Part shown: positions 51,296 through 58,854 of the stretch, piece by piece
Layout: every line of letters starts with the position of its first letter
How positions within the stretch are numbered: the stretch's first letter is position 1
The notes under the pieces: model-generated
The model's database searches: none
What the model was told of the DNA's origin: nothing
What the model saw: only the letters and a program-made list of their open reading frames with translations
Program-made: the position numbers and the translations under genes
Assembly: GCF_900116685.1 (NCBI RefSeq)
Contig: NZ_FPBL01000008.1
Location: 30,568 to 94,567 of the forward strand
Origin: Nitrosomonas eutropha
GTDB taxonomy: Bacteria > Pseudomonadota > Gammaproteobacteria > Burkholderiales > Nitrosomonadaceae
Reading direction: 5' to 3'
Length of the DNA: 64,000 nucleotides

Positions 51296-52510
51296 TCATT
51301 GCCTGCAAAGAGCTTTTGCAATTCGCATTCTCAGCGCATTAAGTTTGATGAAGCCTGCAGCATCCGCCTGATGATAAGCCCCTCCGTCTTCCTCAAAAGT
51401 AGCAATCGTGGGATCGAATAGCGAATCTGTCTGGGAATCACGCCCGACCACCATCACGTTACCCTTATAGAGCTTGACCCGGACTTGGCCATTTACATGT
51501 GCTTGGGACTCATCGATAAGCACTTGTAATAATTTTCTTTCTGGGCTCCACCAGTAACCGTTATAAATCAGTGCGGCATAGCGTGGCATCAGATCATCCT
51601 TCAAATGGGCAACTTCCCGATCAAGGGTGATTGATTCGATTGCACGGCGGGCACGCAGCATAATTGTGCCACCAGGCGTTTCATAGCAGCCACGTGACTT
51701 CATTCCAACATAACGGTTTTCCACCAGATCAAGGCGCCCGATGCCATGTTTACCGCCTAATTGATTGAGTTTAGCCAGCACAGCTGCAGGAGATAACTTC
51801 TCACCATTCAATGCAACAATATCACCCCGCTCATATTCCAGATCCAGATACTCAGGCTCATTTGGTGCAGCTTCTGGCGAAACCGTCCAGCGCCACATGC
51901 TTTCTTCTGGCTCTACAGCAGGATCTTCCAGTGCACGTCCTTCATAGGAAATATGCAAAAGATTGGCATCCATGCTGTACGGCGATCCCTGCTTTTTCTT
52001 CATCTCAATCGGAATACCCTGTTTCTCGGCATACGCCAACAGTTTTTCACGCGAAGTTAAATCCCATTCGCGCCAGGGAGCAATGACACGGATATCTGGC
52101 TGCAAGGCGTAATACCCAAGTTCGAAACGTACCTGATCGTTACCCTTTCCGGTTGCGCCGTGAGAAACCGCATCAGCACCTGTTTGCTGTGCAATTTCCA
52201 CCTGTCGCTTAGCAATCAGCGGGCGCGCGATACTGGTGCCAAGCAGATATTCCCCTTCATAAACCGTATTGGCACGGAACATGGGGAAAACATAGTCGCG
52301 TACAAATTCTTCACGCAAATCTTCAATGAAGATTTCCTGGATGCCGAGCTGTAGAGCCTTGGCACGTGCAGGCTCAATTTCTTCACCTTGGCCGATATCC
52401 GCTGTAAAAGTAACCACCTCGCACTGATAGGTATCCTGCAGCCATTTCAGAATGACCGAGGTATCCAGTCCCCCCGAAAATGCCAATACCGCTTTCTTAA
52501 CTTTATCCAT
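51296..52510 (-). CDS. argG: Argininosuccinate synthase
   Basis: 404 residues. The PP-loop ATP-binding motif [11 protein letters not shown] is at residues 10-20; other conserved parts are [15 protein letters not shown] and KGNVMVVGR. It joins citrulline and aspartate in arginine synthesis. The ATG at 52508-52510 is close to [10 protein letters not shown]. Upstream on the strand lie argF (38 bp) and argD, so it is the last gene of an arginine unit. argH is not in the window. Confidence 0.97.
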   Translation of the reverse strand: MDKVKKAVLAFSGGLDTSVILKWLQDTYQCEVVTFTADIGQGEEIEPARAKALQLGIQEIFIEDLREEFVRDYVFPMFRANTVYEGEYLLGTSIARPLIAKRQVEIAQQTGADAVSHGATGKGNDQVRFELGYYALQPDIRVIAPWREWDLTSREKLLAYAEKQGIPIEMKKKQGSPYSMDANLLHISYEGRALEDPAVEPEESMWRWTVSPEAAPNEPEYLDLEYERGDIVALNGEKLSPAAVLAKLNQLGGKHGIGRLDLVENRYVGMKSRGCYETPGGTIMLRARRAIESITLDREVAHLKDDLMPRYAALIYNGYWWSPERKLLQVLIDESQAHVNGQVRVKLYKGNVMVVGRDSQTDSLFDPTIATFEEDGGAYHQADAAGFIKLNALRMRIAKALCRQ

Positions 52511-52548
52511 GTCTCTTCACAATCAAAAATTTACAGGTAATTAAAAGA

Positions 52549-53472
52549 TTACCTGACACTAATCCTGCCCAGCAGCAAGTACTCCATCAACGCCTTTTGT
52601 GTGTGTAGCCGATTTTCGGCTTCATCCCACACCACTGATTGAGGCCCGTCAATAACTTCTGCATCCACTTCCTCACCCCGATGTGCCGGCAAACAATGCA
52701 TGAACAGCACTTCTTTTTTTGCACAGGCCATCATCTCAGTATCCACACGAAAATCTGCAAAATCATTTTTACGTGTATCCAACTCGTCTTCAAAACCCAT
52801 GCTGGTCCACACATCCGTTGTAACCAGATCTGCATCTTTCACCGCATCATGTGGCGAGGCAAACTGTTCGTAGTGATCTGTGCCATACAAACCTGCCCGC
52901 TCAGGCTCCACTTCATAACCCGGTGGAGTAGAAACATGCACATTGAAGTCAAAAATTTCGGCAGCTTGCAGCCAGGTATTGCACACGTTATTGGAATCGC
53001 CGATCCAGGCTACAGTTTTGCCTGTGATACTTCCACGATGTTCCATGAAGGTAAAGATATCCGCCAGAATCTGGCAAGGATGATATTCGTCTGTCAGGCC
53101 ATTGATCACCGGCACCCGTGAATTCTCAGCAAAACGTTCAATAATTTGATGCTCGTGAGTACGAATGGTAATGATATCGACCATTCTTGAAATAACTCTG
53201 GCAGCATCCTCCACCGGCTCGCCACGCCCCAACTGGGTATCACGTGTTGAAAGATAGATGGCACTGCCACCCAATTGATGCATGCCTGCTTCAAATGAAA
53301 GGCGTGTACGTGTGGAGTGTTTTTCAAAAATCATCGCCAGCGTACGGTCGGTCAACGGCCAGTAGCGACGATATTGCTTGAATTCATTCTTGATCCAGCG
53401 CGTCCGGTCGAACAGGTACTCGTATTCCAACCGGTCAAAATCCTTGAACTGTAAAAAATGCCTGATCTGCAT
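52549..53472 (-). CDS. argF: Ornithine carbamoyltransferase
   Basis: 307 residues. The carbamoyl-phosphate site STRTRLSFEAG is near residues 52-62, and HCLPAHRGEEV near the C-terminus marks ornithine binding. It makes citrulline from ornithine. It lies between argD and argG. The start ATG at 53470-53472 leads directly into the conserved core. Confidence 0.97.
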   Translation of the reverse strand: MQIRHFLQFKDFDRLEYEYLFDRTRWIKNEFKQYRRYWPLTDRTLAMIFEKHSTRTRLSFEAGMHQLGGSAIYLSTRDTQLGRGEPVEDAARVISRMVDIITIRTHEHQIIERFAENSRVPVINGLTDEYHPCQILADIFTFMEHRGSITGKTVAWIGDSNNVCNTWLQAAEIFDFNVHVSTPPGYEVEPERAGLYGTDHYEQFASPHDAVKDADLVTTDVWTSMGFEDELDTRKNDFADFRVDTEMMACAKKEVLFMHCLPAHRGEEVDAEVIDGPQSVVWDEAENRLHTQKALMEYLLLGRISVR

Positions 53473-53647
53473 AAATGATTTCCACCAACAAAAACATCCG
53501 GGGATTTTTGTATTTCTGGCTCATCTATCAAGTAGATGAAACAAAAACCACTTGAATCTGAAAAAGTAAAAAAGCGGGACAACCAAGTAGCAAGAGGAAG
53601 TCTTTCGAGTGCACTCTAGCGACAACCGTCGGCTCACACCCCTATCA

Positions 53648-54838
53648 TTATTTCTCCCGATTCTCAAGAAACCAGGAAATAAGAGCGGATACCTCGTGTA
53701 TCACCTGTTCTGCCTCTGTCTTTTGCATATTCAATGCTGGCAGTAATCGTACTACCTTTTCAGATGTCACATTGATCAGCAAATGACGTTTCAATGCTTC
53801 AGGCACAAGCTCGCCACAGGGTATCGGCAGCTCAATCCCGATCATCATTCCCTGTCCGCGAATTTTCAGCACGTTTTGCCAGGTGTGCAATCTCCGCTTG
53901 AATTCCTCTCGCATGAAATTACCGATAGTCACAGCATTAGCCATCAATCCTTCCTGCTCAATGATGTCAAGAGTGGCCAAAGCAGCTCTACATGCGAGTG
54001 GATTGCCACCGAAAGTAGAAGCATGATTACCAGGCTTGAATACTTCTGCCGCTTTTCCGCCCGCCAGACAGGCGCCAATCGGCAGGCCGGATCCCAATCC
54101 TTTTGCCAGAGTCATAACATCCGGTACGATATCACTATGCTGAAAAGCAAACCACTTGCCCGTCCGCCCAAGGCCACATTGCACTTCATCAAGCATCAGC
54201 AACCAGTCGTTCTGGTCGCAGATCTTACGCAATCCTTGCAGATAGTTTGCTTGTGGGAAATTAACTCCGCCTTCGCCCTGATAGGTTTCCAGTAGTACCG
54301 CCACAATTTCCTTGTTATTCGCTGCGACCTTGTTGACTGCCTCCAGATCATCATAGGGCACACGTACGAAACCCGTGAGTAACGGCTCAAAACCCGCCTG
54401 AGTCTTGCGATTACCCGTGGCAGTAAGTGTCGCCATGGTCCGACCATGAAATGAGCGCTCCATGACAATAATCGTTGGCAGATCTATTCCTTGGTTATGG
54501 CCGTAAAGCCGTGCCAGTTTAATAGCTGCTTCATTCGATTCTGCTCCGGAATTACAGAAAAAAACCTTCTCCAAGCCTGACAGACTAGTCAATCTGTCTG
54601 CTAAACGCTCCTGATTCTGAATGTGGTAGAGATTAGAGGTATGTATTAACGTAGCAGCCTGTTCACACAAGGCTTTCGTCAGCACCGGATGGCAATGCCC
54701 AGCCCCGCAGACCGCAATTCCTGATAGCGCATCAAGGTAGCGATTACCTTGATCATCCCACAGCCAAACGCCCTCCCCCCTGATAAAGGTAACGGGAAGC
54801 CGCGCATAAGTATTCATTAAATGAGACACAGAAAGCAC
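53648..54838 (-). CDS. argD: Acetylornithine aminotransferase
   Basis: 396 residues, class III aminotransferase. The pyridoxal-phosphate lysine is in MTLAKGLGSGLPIGA near residue 240; LDEVQCGLGRTG precedes it. It converts N-acetylglutamate semialdehyde to acetylornithine and may also act in lysine synthesis. First gene of the argD-argF-argG minus-strand unit, with 175 bp to argF. No argB or argC is nearby. Confidence 0.95.
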   Translation of the reverse strand: MLSVSHLMNTYARLPVTFIRGEGVWLWDDQGNRYLDALSGIAVCGAGHCHPVLTKALCEQAATLIHTSNLYHIQNQERLADRLTSLSGLEKVFFCNSGAESNEAAIKLARLYGHNQGIDLPTIIVMERSFHGRTMATLTATGNRKTQAGFEPLLTGFVRVPYDDLEAVNKVAANNKEIVAVLLETYQGEGGVNFPQANYLQGLRKICDQNDWLLMLDEVQCGLGRTGKWFAFQHSDIVPDVMTLAKGLGSGLPIGACLAGGKAAEVFKPGNHASTFGGNPLACRAALATLDIIEQEGLMANAVTIGNFMREEFKRRLHTWQNVLKIRGQGMMIGIELPIPCGELVPEALKRHLLINVTSEKVVRLLPALNMQKTEAEQVIHEVSALISWFLENREK

Positions 54839-54912
54839 ACCCTATTTTTTTGTTCTAAAACACAACACGGCGGCTTGTGCCGCCAATCCCGGGAACAAAT
54901 TCCTTCATGCAG

Positions 54913-54965
54913 AACTTCTGAATAAATTTATGCGTAAAAACAACATAGACTTATTCAGAAGCTCC
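54913..54965. repeat. 53-bp inverted-repeat element
   Basis: Arms of 14 bp with 13 matches (54913-54926 and 54952-54965, core CTTCTGAATAA) around a 25-bp AT-rich centre. The arms resemble the ends of some IS elements, but no target duplication was found. On RNA it would form one long hairpin. It sits in the gap upstream of argD and after ydbL. Confidence 0.5.
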
Positions 54966-55067
54966 TTTACACTCTAGCGAAACAATATTCACTTATTTAT
55001 CAAGTCATTTCAAGCAGTTTCTCTGTCGGATATTCTGATCGAAATCAGTCACCCATACCTCGCCAGA

Positions 55068-55493
55068 TCACTTTTTTTGCCAGGAACCGTTCTCCTGCTG
55101 ATACCACCAGCCTGGTCTGGCCCACTTTATCCATCGTTGGGCAAATGTTGAACGAATGTCACTTTCCCATTCCGGATGATTGTTAGCCAGTGCTATTTCC
55201 CGATAAAGCGCATTACGATCCTGGTTCTCGGCTGTCACAAGTATATTGACCGACTGCCGTCCTGATAAAGGTACAGTATTGGAATCACGCAACACGATCA
55301 GGCCGTCACGAGTCAAACCTACTGCACCACTGTCATAAAATGGTATCAATTGACTGTGACGCTGTTTCATATTTTGTCTTAATTGGGTAACTGCTGGTGA
55401 ACTGGCTTTAAAATCCACCGCACTCGCAAGGCTGATACACAGAAAGAAACCCAGTGATATCAGCGTCATGTACCAAGTTAACTGTCTGTACAC
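55068..55493 (-). CDS. YdbL-like periplasmic protein (DUF1318)
   Basis: 141 residues from GTG 55491-55493, or 133 from ATG 55467-55469. The N-terminus has a signal peptide (MTLISLGFFLCISLASAVDF). The conserved YdbL part includes GAVGLTRDGLIVLRD and VTAENQDRNALYREIA. In E. coli YdbL is a periplasmic partner of the YdbH-YnbE bridge that helps outer-membrane lipid balance. It follows the ynbE-like gene by about 25 bp, the same order as in E. coli. The frame runs open to 55634 but overlaps ynbE there. Confidence 0.82.
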   Translation of the reverse strand: MYRQLTWYMTLISLGFFLCISLASAVDFKASSPAVTQLRQNMKQRHSQLIPFYDSGAVGLTRDGLIVLRDSNTVPLSGRQSVNILVTAENQDRNALYREIALANNHPEWESDIRSTFAQRWIKWARPGWWYQQENGSWQKK

Positions 55494-55518
55494 GAGATTC
55501 ACATCCTCAGAAGATCTT

Positions 55519-55758
55519 TTATGGCCTGACCTCGTCGGGTTTATTGTCAATTTTATTATTGCGAGTGTCATTGCCCGATTTCTCTCTGGGTTGCTCTCTG
55601 CCGCCAGCCTCATCATCAGCCTGCCAAACCTCATCGATAATCTTATCGGCGACTTTCTCTGCGGCGGCTGCCGGGAAGTAAATATTGATAGTTACGCAAG
55701 CCGTCACAACAAAGCCAGCGGCCACCAGCAAAACCAGGTTGGAATTGCGATTTGTCAT
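55519..55758 (-). CDS. YnbE-like outer-membrane lipoprotein
   Basis: 79 residues. The signal MTNRNSNLVLLVAAGFVVTAC ends at lipidated Cys21, followed by VTINIYFPAAAAEKVADKIIDEVW, the pattern of YnbE. In E. coli YnbE is an outer-membrane lipoprotein that joins with YdbH to form a bridge across the periplasm. The last ~30 residues are acidic and polar, an extension beyond E. coli YnbE (61 residues). It sits between the ydbH-like and ydbL-like genes, and starts 5 bp after ydbH. Confidence 0.85.
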   Translation of the reverse strand: MTNRNSNLVLLVAAGFVVTACVTINIYFPAAAAEKVADKIIDEVWQADDEAGGREQPREKSGNDTRNNKIDNKPDEVRP

Positions 55759-55763
55759 TATCT

Positions 55764-57839
55764 TTAATGAATAACTGGATTGCCACTTTCAATGGCGCGC
55801 TCCAGACGTTTAAGCAGTTCAAGCCAATCCACCTCCGGATTATAGCCGGTAATAGTAATTGCAGGTATTCCACTGCCTTTAACCAGTACATATCCCTTGT
55901 CATCACGAGAAGCCGACTCAATCCCGCTCATGTAACAAATATGTCCACGCAACCTACAACCCCAGCCGATTTCAGCGTAGCGAAATTGTTCAAACATACC
56001 GAGAAAACTTTTCTGGATAGCTGTCACTGCAGACTCGCCACCTAATGCAATAATATTCTTGATTGCCGCCTGACTGATCCGACGCTTGTAATCCCCCGCG
56101 CTACTGGCAAGCTTTGCATCAAACCTCACTGGTTCCCAGTTAAGCAGCTCAAGATCGTTCACCTCAATATCAGCCCGTCCCTGTATATTTCCAAACGAAT
56201 AGGCACGGGTCAACAGATCAAGATCGATATGATACATGGCCACATCCGCTGTCAGATGCGGGGTCAAGCTAAATGGCTTAGTCAGCACCAAATTTCTGGC
56301 TACCGCGACACCGTCGAATACCCCTGAAACAAGCTCGCCTTCCATTGTTATAGTTGAATTGGCATAGCTCATTTTCGGCATAATACCCGACAGCGTTCCA
56401 AACATGGGTTGAATCTGCAGGGATTCAGTCAGTTTTTCCATAGAGATCGGAAAAAGTCGCCCGTTTAACTGCCATTGCCAGCCGGATGTCTGCAAAGAAG
56501 CCATGAAATTTTCTATCAACAGCCTTCCATCCAGTATCGGCACCTCTGCACGAGGAATACCGAGCTGCACCCCGCTTGTCTCGATTGGAATATGTGTTGC
56601 ACCCAGCGGAATTCTCAAGATCCGGGCATTGCTGAATCGGATTAATCCATCCAGCGCCTCGTTTCGGTTCCATGGTATATGGGCGTTCAATCCCTCTACT
56701 GCAAACCGCCCGCGAGTATCGGTTAGTGATACATCCTGCAAACCAATAATCAGTGACTGGTTTGTATTATCCTGGTAATGCCAGGCAACATTTACCTGGC
56801 CGACAGCCTCCGTTTCTGCCAGTGCCGTCTCCGCAACCAGAGGTCGGATAATACTACCGAACAAGGTGGATAATTCCAGGCTCTCGGCCGACAATCTGGC
56901 CTGCTGTAATGCTTGATCCGGAATGCTGACAACAGCAGAAAAATTCGCTTTACCTATCCCCGTCAAACTGAGTTCACCTTGCGATAGGTTAATATGATCA
57001 TCTTTTATTATCCCTTTGGCAGTTAATCGGTGTCCTTCTCCGGGAAAATAAAATGGCTGCCAAAAGACCTCTCCTTCCGGCCAGGTAATCTCGCCCCACC
57101 ATTGCCAAACATCCTGTTTTCTTCGTATATTCAGGTCAAATAATAGATTTATCCGTTCACCTGCATGTAACCCGCTCGCATCACTGAAAGATAATTTATT
57201 GATGCTCAACTGTGTGGATAACGCTGATATTGAAGCCTTATCTCCATTCAGGTAGATACTTCCATTGAGCTTTGCCTGATGTATCTGTAGTGGATCTTCT
57301 TTTTGAGGCAGCAAATCGGCCAAGAATTTTCCCTCTCCATTGACTATTTTCAGCACACCTCGCCACTTTTCTGCCTGCCAGTCGATCATCAGCTGCCACT
57401 TCTCTCTCGGATTTTTTGTCGGGAATGGATGAACTTCAAGTACAAGCTGCTTATGTTGCAAGGAAAGCTGGAAAGTTATCGATGAAAATAGCTTACCAAG
57501 CTGCAATGTCCCCATTTCACAACTAATTAATTCGTGATTGATACGAATTTGATTACATCTCAAACGAAGATCATGCCATCTCCAGTTTCCTGCGAGCAGC
57601 TCACCCACATTGATTTCAAGAACGGGCGATGAGATGTTAGTCAGCTTGATACTGGCTGAGCGAATATTAAAGGCAGGGTGCCGGATATTCTCCAGTACGA
57701 AATTAAAATAAGGGACAGCAGCATTAGCCGGAGAACAACAACCTGCGTAAATCAGAAAAAACAGCCAGAGGCGGGTAGCAAGCCTGCAGATACAAACCGG
57801 AAAACAGATACGAAGAAACCAGAAACACCTCGGTTTCAT
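55764..57839 (-). CDS. YdbH-like AsmA-family intermembrane bridge protein
   Basis: 691 residues, shorter than E. coli YdbH (879). The N-terminal hydrophobic stretch (LATRLWLFFLIYAGCCSPANA) is a membrane anchor or signal. A long beta-rich body follows with no enzyme motif, ending in KGYVLVKGSGIPAITITGYN, the DUF-like C-terminus of YdbH. With YnbE it makes a lipid-conducting channel linking inner and outer membranes; TamB and YhdP act in parallel in E. coli. The start is 5 bp after the cysM stop, so it is tied to cysteine synthesis by transcription. No TamB or YhdP is seen here. Confidence 0.82.
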   Translation of the reverse strand: MKPRCFWFLRICFPVCICRLATRLWLFFLIYAGCCSPANAAVPYFNFVLENIRHPAFNIRSASIKLTNISSPVLEINVGELLAGNWRWHDLRLRCNQIRINHELISCEMGTLQLGKLFSSITFQLSLQHKQLVLEVHPFPTKNPREKWQLMIDWQAEKWRGVLKIVNGEGKFLADLLPQKEDPLQIHQAKLNGSIYLNGDKASISALSTQLSINKLSFSDASGLHAGERINLLFDLNIRRKQDVWQWWGEITWPEGEVFWQPFYFPGEGHRLTAKGIIKDDHINLSQGELSLTGIGKANFSAVVSIPDQALQQARLSAESLELSTLFGSIIRPLVAETALAETEAVGQVNVAWHYQDNTNQSLIIGLQDVSLTDTRGRFAVEGLNAHIPWNRNEALDGLIRFSNARILRIPLGATHIPIETSGVQLGIPRAEVPILDGRLLIENFMASLQTSGWQWQLNGRLFPISMEKLTESLQIQPMFGTLSGIMPKMSYANSTITMEGELVSGVFDGVAVARNLVLTKPFSLTPHLTADVAMYHIDLDLLTRAYSFGNIQGRADIEVNDLELLNWEPVRFDAKLASSAGDYKRRISQAAIKNIIALGGESAVTAIQKSFLGMFEQFRYAEIGWGCRLRGHICYMSGIESASRDDKGYVLVKGSGIPAITITGYNPEVDWLELLKRLERAIESGNPVIH

Positions 57840-57844
57840 GCCCC

Positions 57845-58723
57845 TCAGGAAGGAAAAACTCCAGTTGACAGGTAGCGATCCCCACGGTCACACACAATAG
57901 CAACAATCACCGCGTTTCTCACCTGAACAGAAAGTTTCAGCACTGCTGCCAGCGCCCCTCCCGAAGAAATACCGGCGAATACTCCCTCTTCAGCTGCCAA
58001 TCGACGCGCCATGACCTCGGCCTCCTGCTGAGATACCAGTAAAATGCGATCAACAAGTTCCGATTGATAAATTTTAGGCAAATAAGCTTCCGGCCATTTA
58101 CGGATTCCGGGAATCTGAGCACCTTCCTGTGGCTGTACACCTACAATTTCTACCTTCTGCTCTTTTTCTCGGAAGTAGCGGGCACACCCCATGATTGTGC
58201 CGGTCGTTCCCATACTGCTTACAAAATGGGTAATCTCGCCCGCAGTATCTTGCCAGATCTCGGGAGCAGTACCTTCGTAATGCGCCAACGGATTATCAGG
58301 ATTGGAAAACTGATCAAGAATAAAACCCTTGCCAGCCTCGCACAATTGTCTGGCGACATCCCGCGCCTCCTCCATACTTCCTGTCGGAATAATTTTGGCA
58401 CCGTACGCAGCCATTACTTGACGACGCTCCAGACTCTGATTTTCCGGCATGACCAGAATCATGTGATAACCTAGAATTGCTGCCGACATAGCCAATGCAA
58501 TCCCGGTATTGCCGCTAGTTGCCTCAATCAACGTATCTCCCGGCCGAATATCTCCGCGCTGCTGAGCTCGCATGATCATGGAGTAGGCTGGCCGATCCTT
58601 GACTGAACCCGCTGGATTATTGCCTTCCAGTTTTGCCAGGATAATATTGCTGGTTTCTCCCGGGATACGTTTGAGCTGGACCAAGGGAGTATGTCCGATG
58701 AAATGTTCGATAGTTTTATGCAT
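57845..58723 (-). CDS. cysM: Cysteine synthase B (O-acetylserine sulfhydrylase)
   Basis: 292 residues. The pyridoxal-phosphate lysine is in NPAGSVKDRPAYSMI near residue 42; SGNTGIALAM follows and SSMGTTGTIMG is the phosphate-binding loop. The length and KDRPAYSMI match CysM rather than CysK. It makes cysteine from O-acetylserine and sulfide or thiosulfate. First gene of the cysM-ydbH-ynbE-ydbL run. An intrinsic terminator lies upstream, ending the prsT transcript. Confidence 0.95.
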   Translation of the reverse strand: MHKTIEHFIGHTPLVQLKRIPGETSNIILAKLEGNNPAGSVKDRPAYSMIMRAQQRGDIRPGDTLIEATSGNTGIALAMSAAILGYHMILVMPENQSLERRQVMAAYGAKIIPTGSMEEARDVARQLCEAGKGFILDQFSNPDNPLAHYEGTAPEIWQDTAGEITHFVSSMGTTGTIMGCARYFREKEQKVEIVGVQPQEGAQIPGIRKWPEAYLPKIYQSELVDRILLVSQQEAEVMARRLAAEEGVFAGISSGGALAAVLKLSVQVRNAVIVAIVCDRGDRYLSTGVFPS

Positions 58724-58779
58724 GACCAGATACGTGCTGCCACCAATAAAACAAGATTATCTCATACACATACAAAAAA

Positions 58780-58806
58780 CCCCTTGTGAATTCCTTCCAC
58801 AAGGGG
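58780..58806 (-). terminator. Intrinsic terminator after prsT
   Basis: On the minus strand a 9-bp stem CCCCTTGTG/CACAAGGGG around a 9-nt loop is followed by TTTTTT (58774-58779). It lies 48 bp after the prsT stop and separates that gene from cysM. Confidence 0.9.
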
Positions 58807-58854
58807 CTCAGTTAGGGATTAGCCTGAAAGAAATAGCACGTTAGTGTTGTCTCG

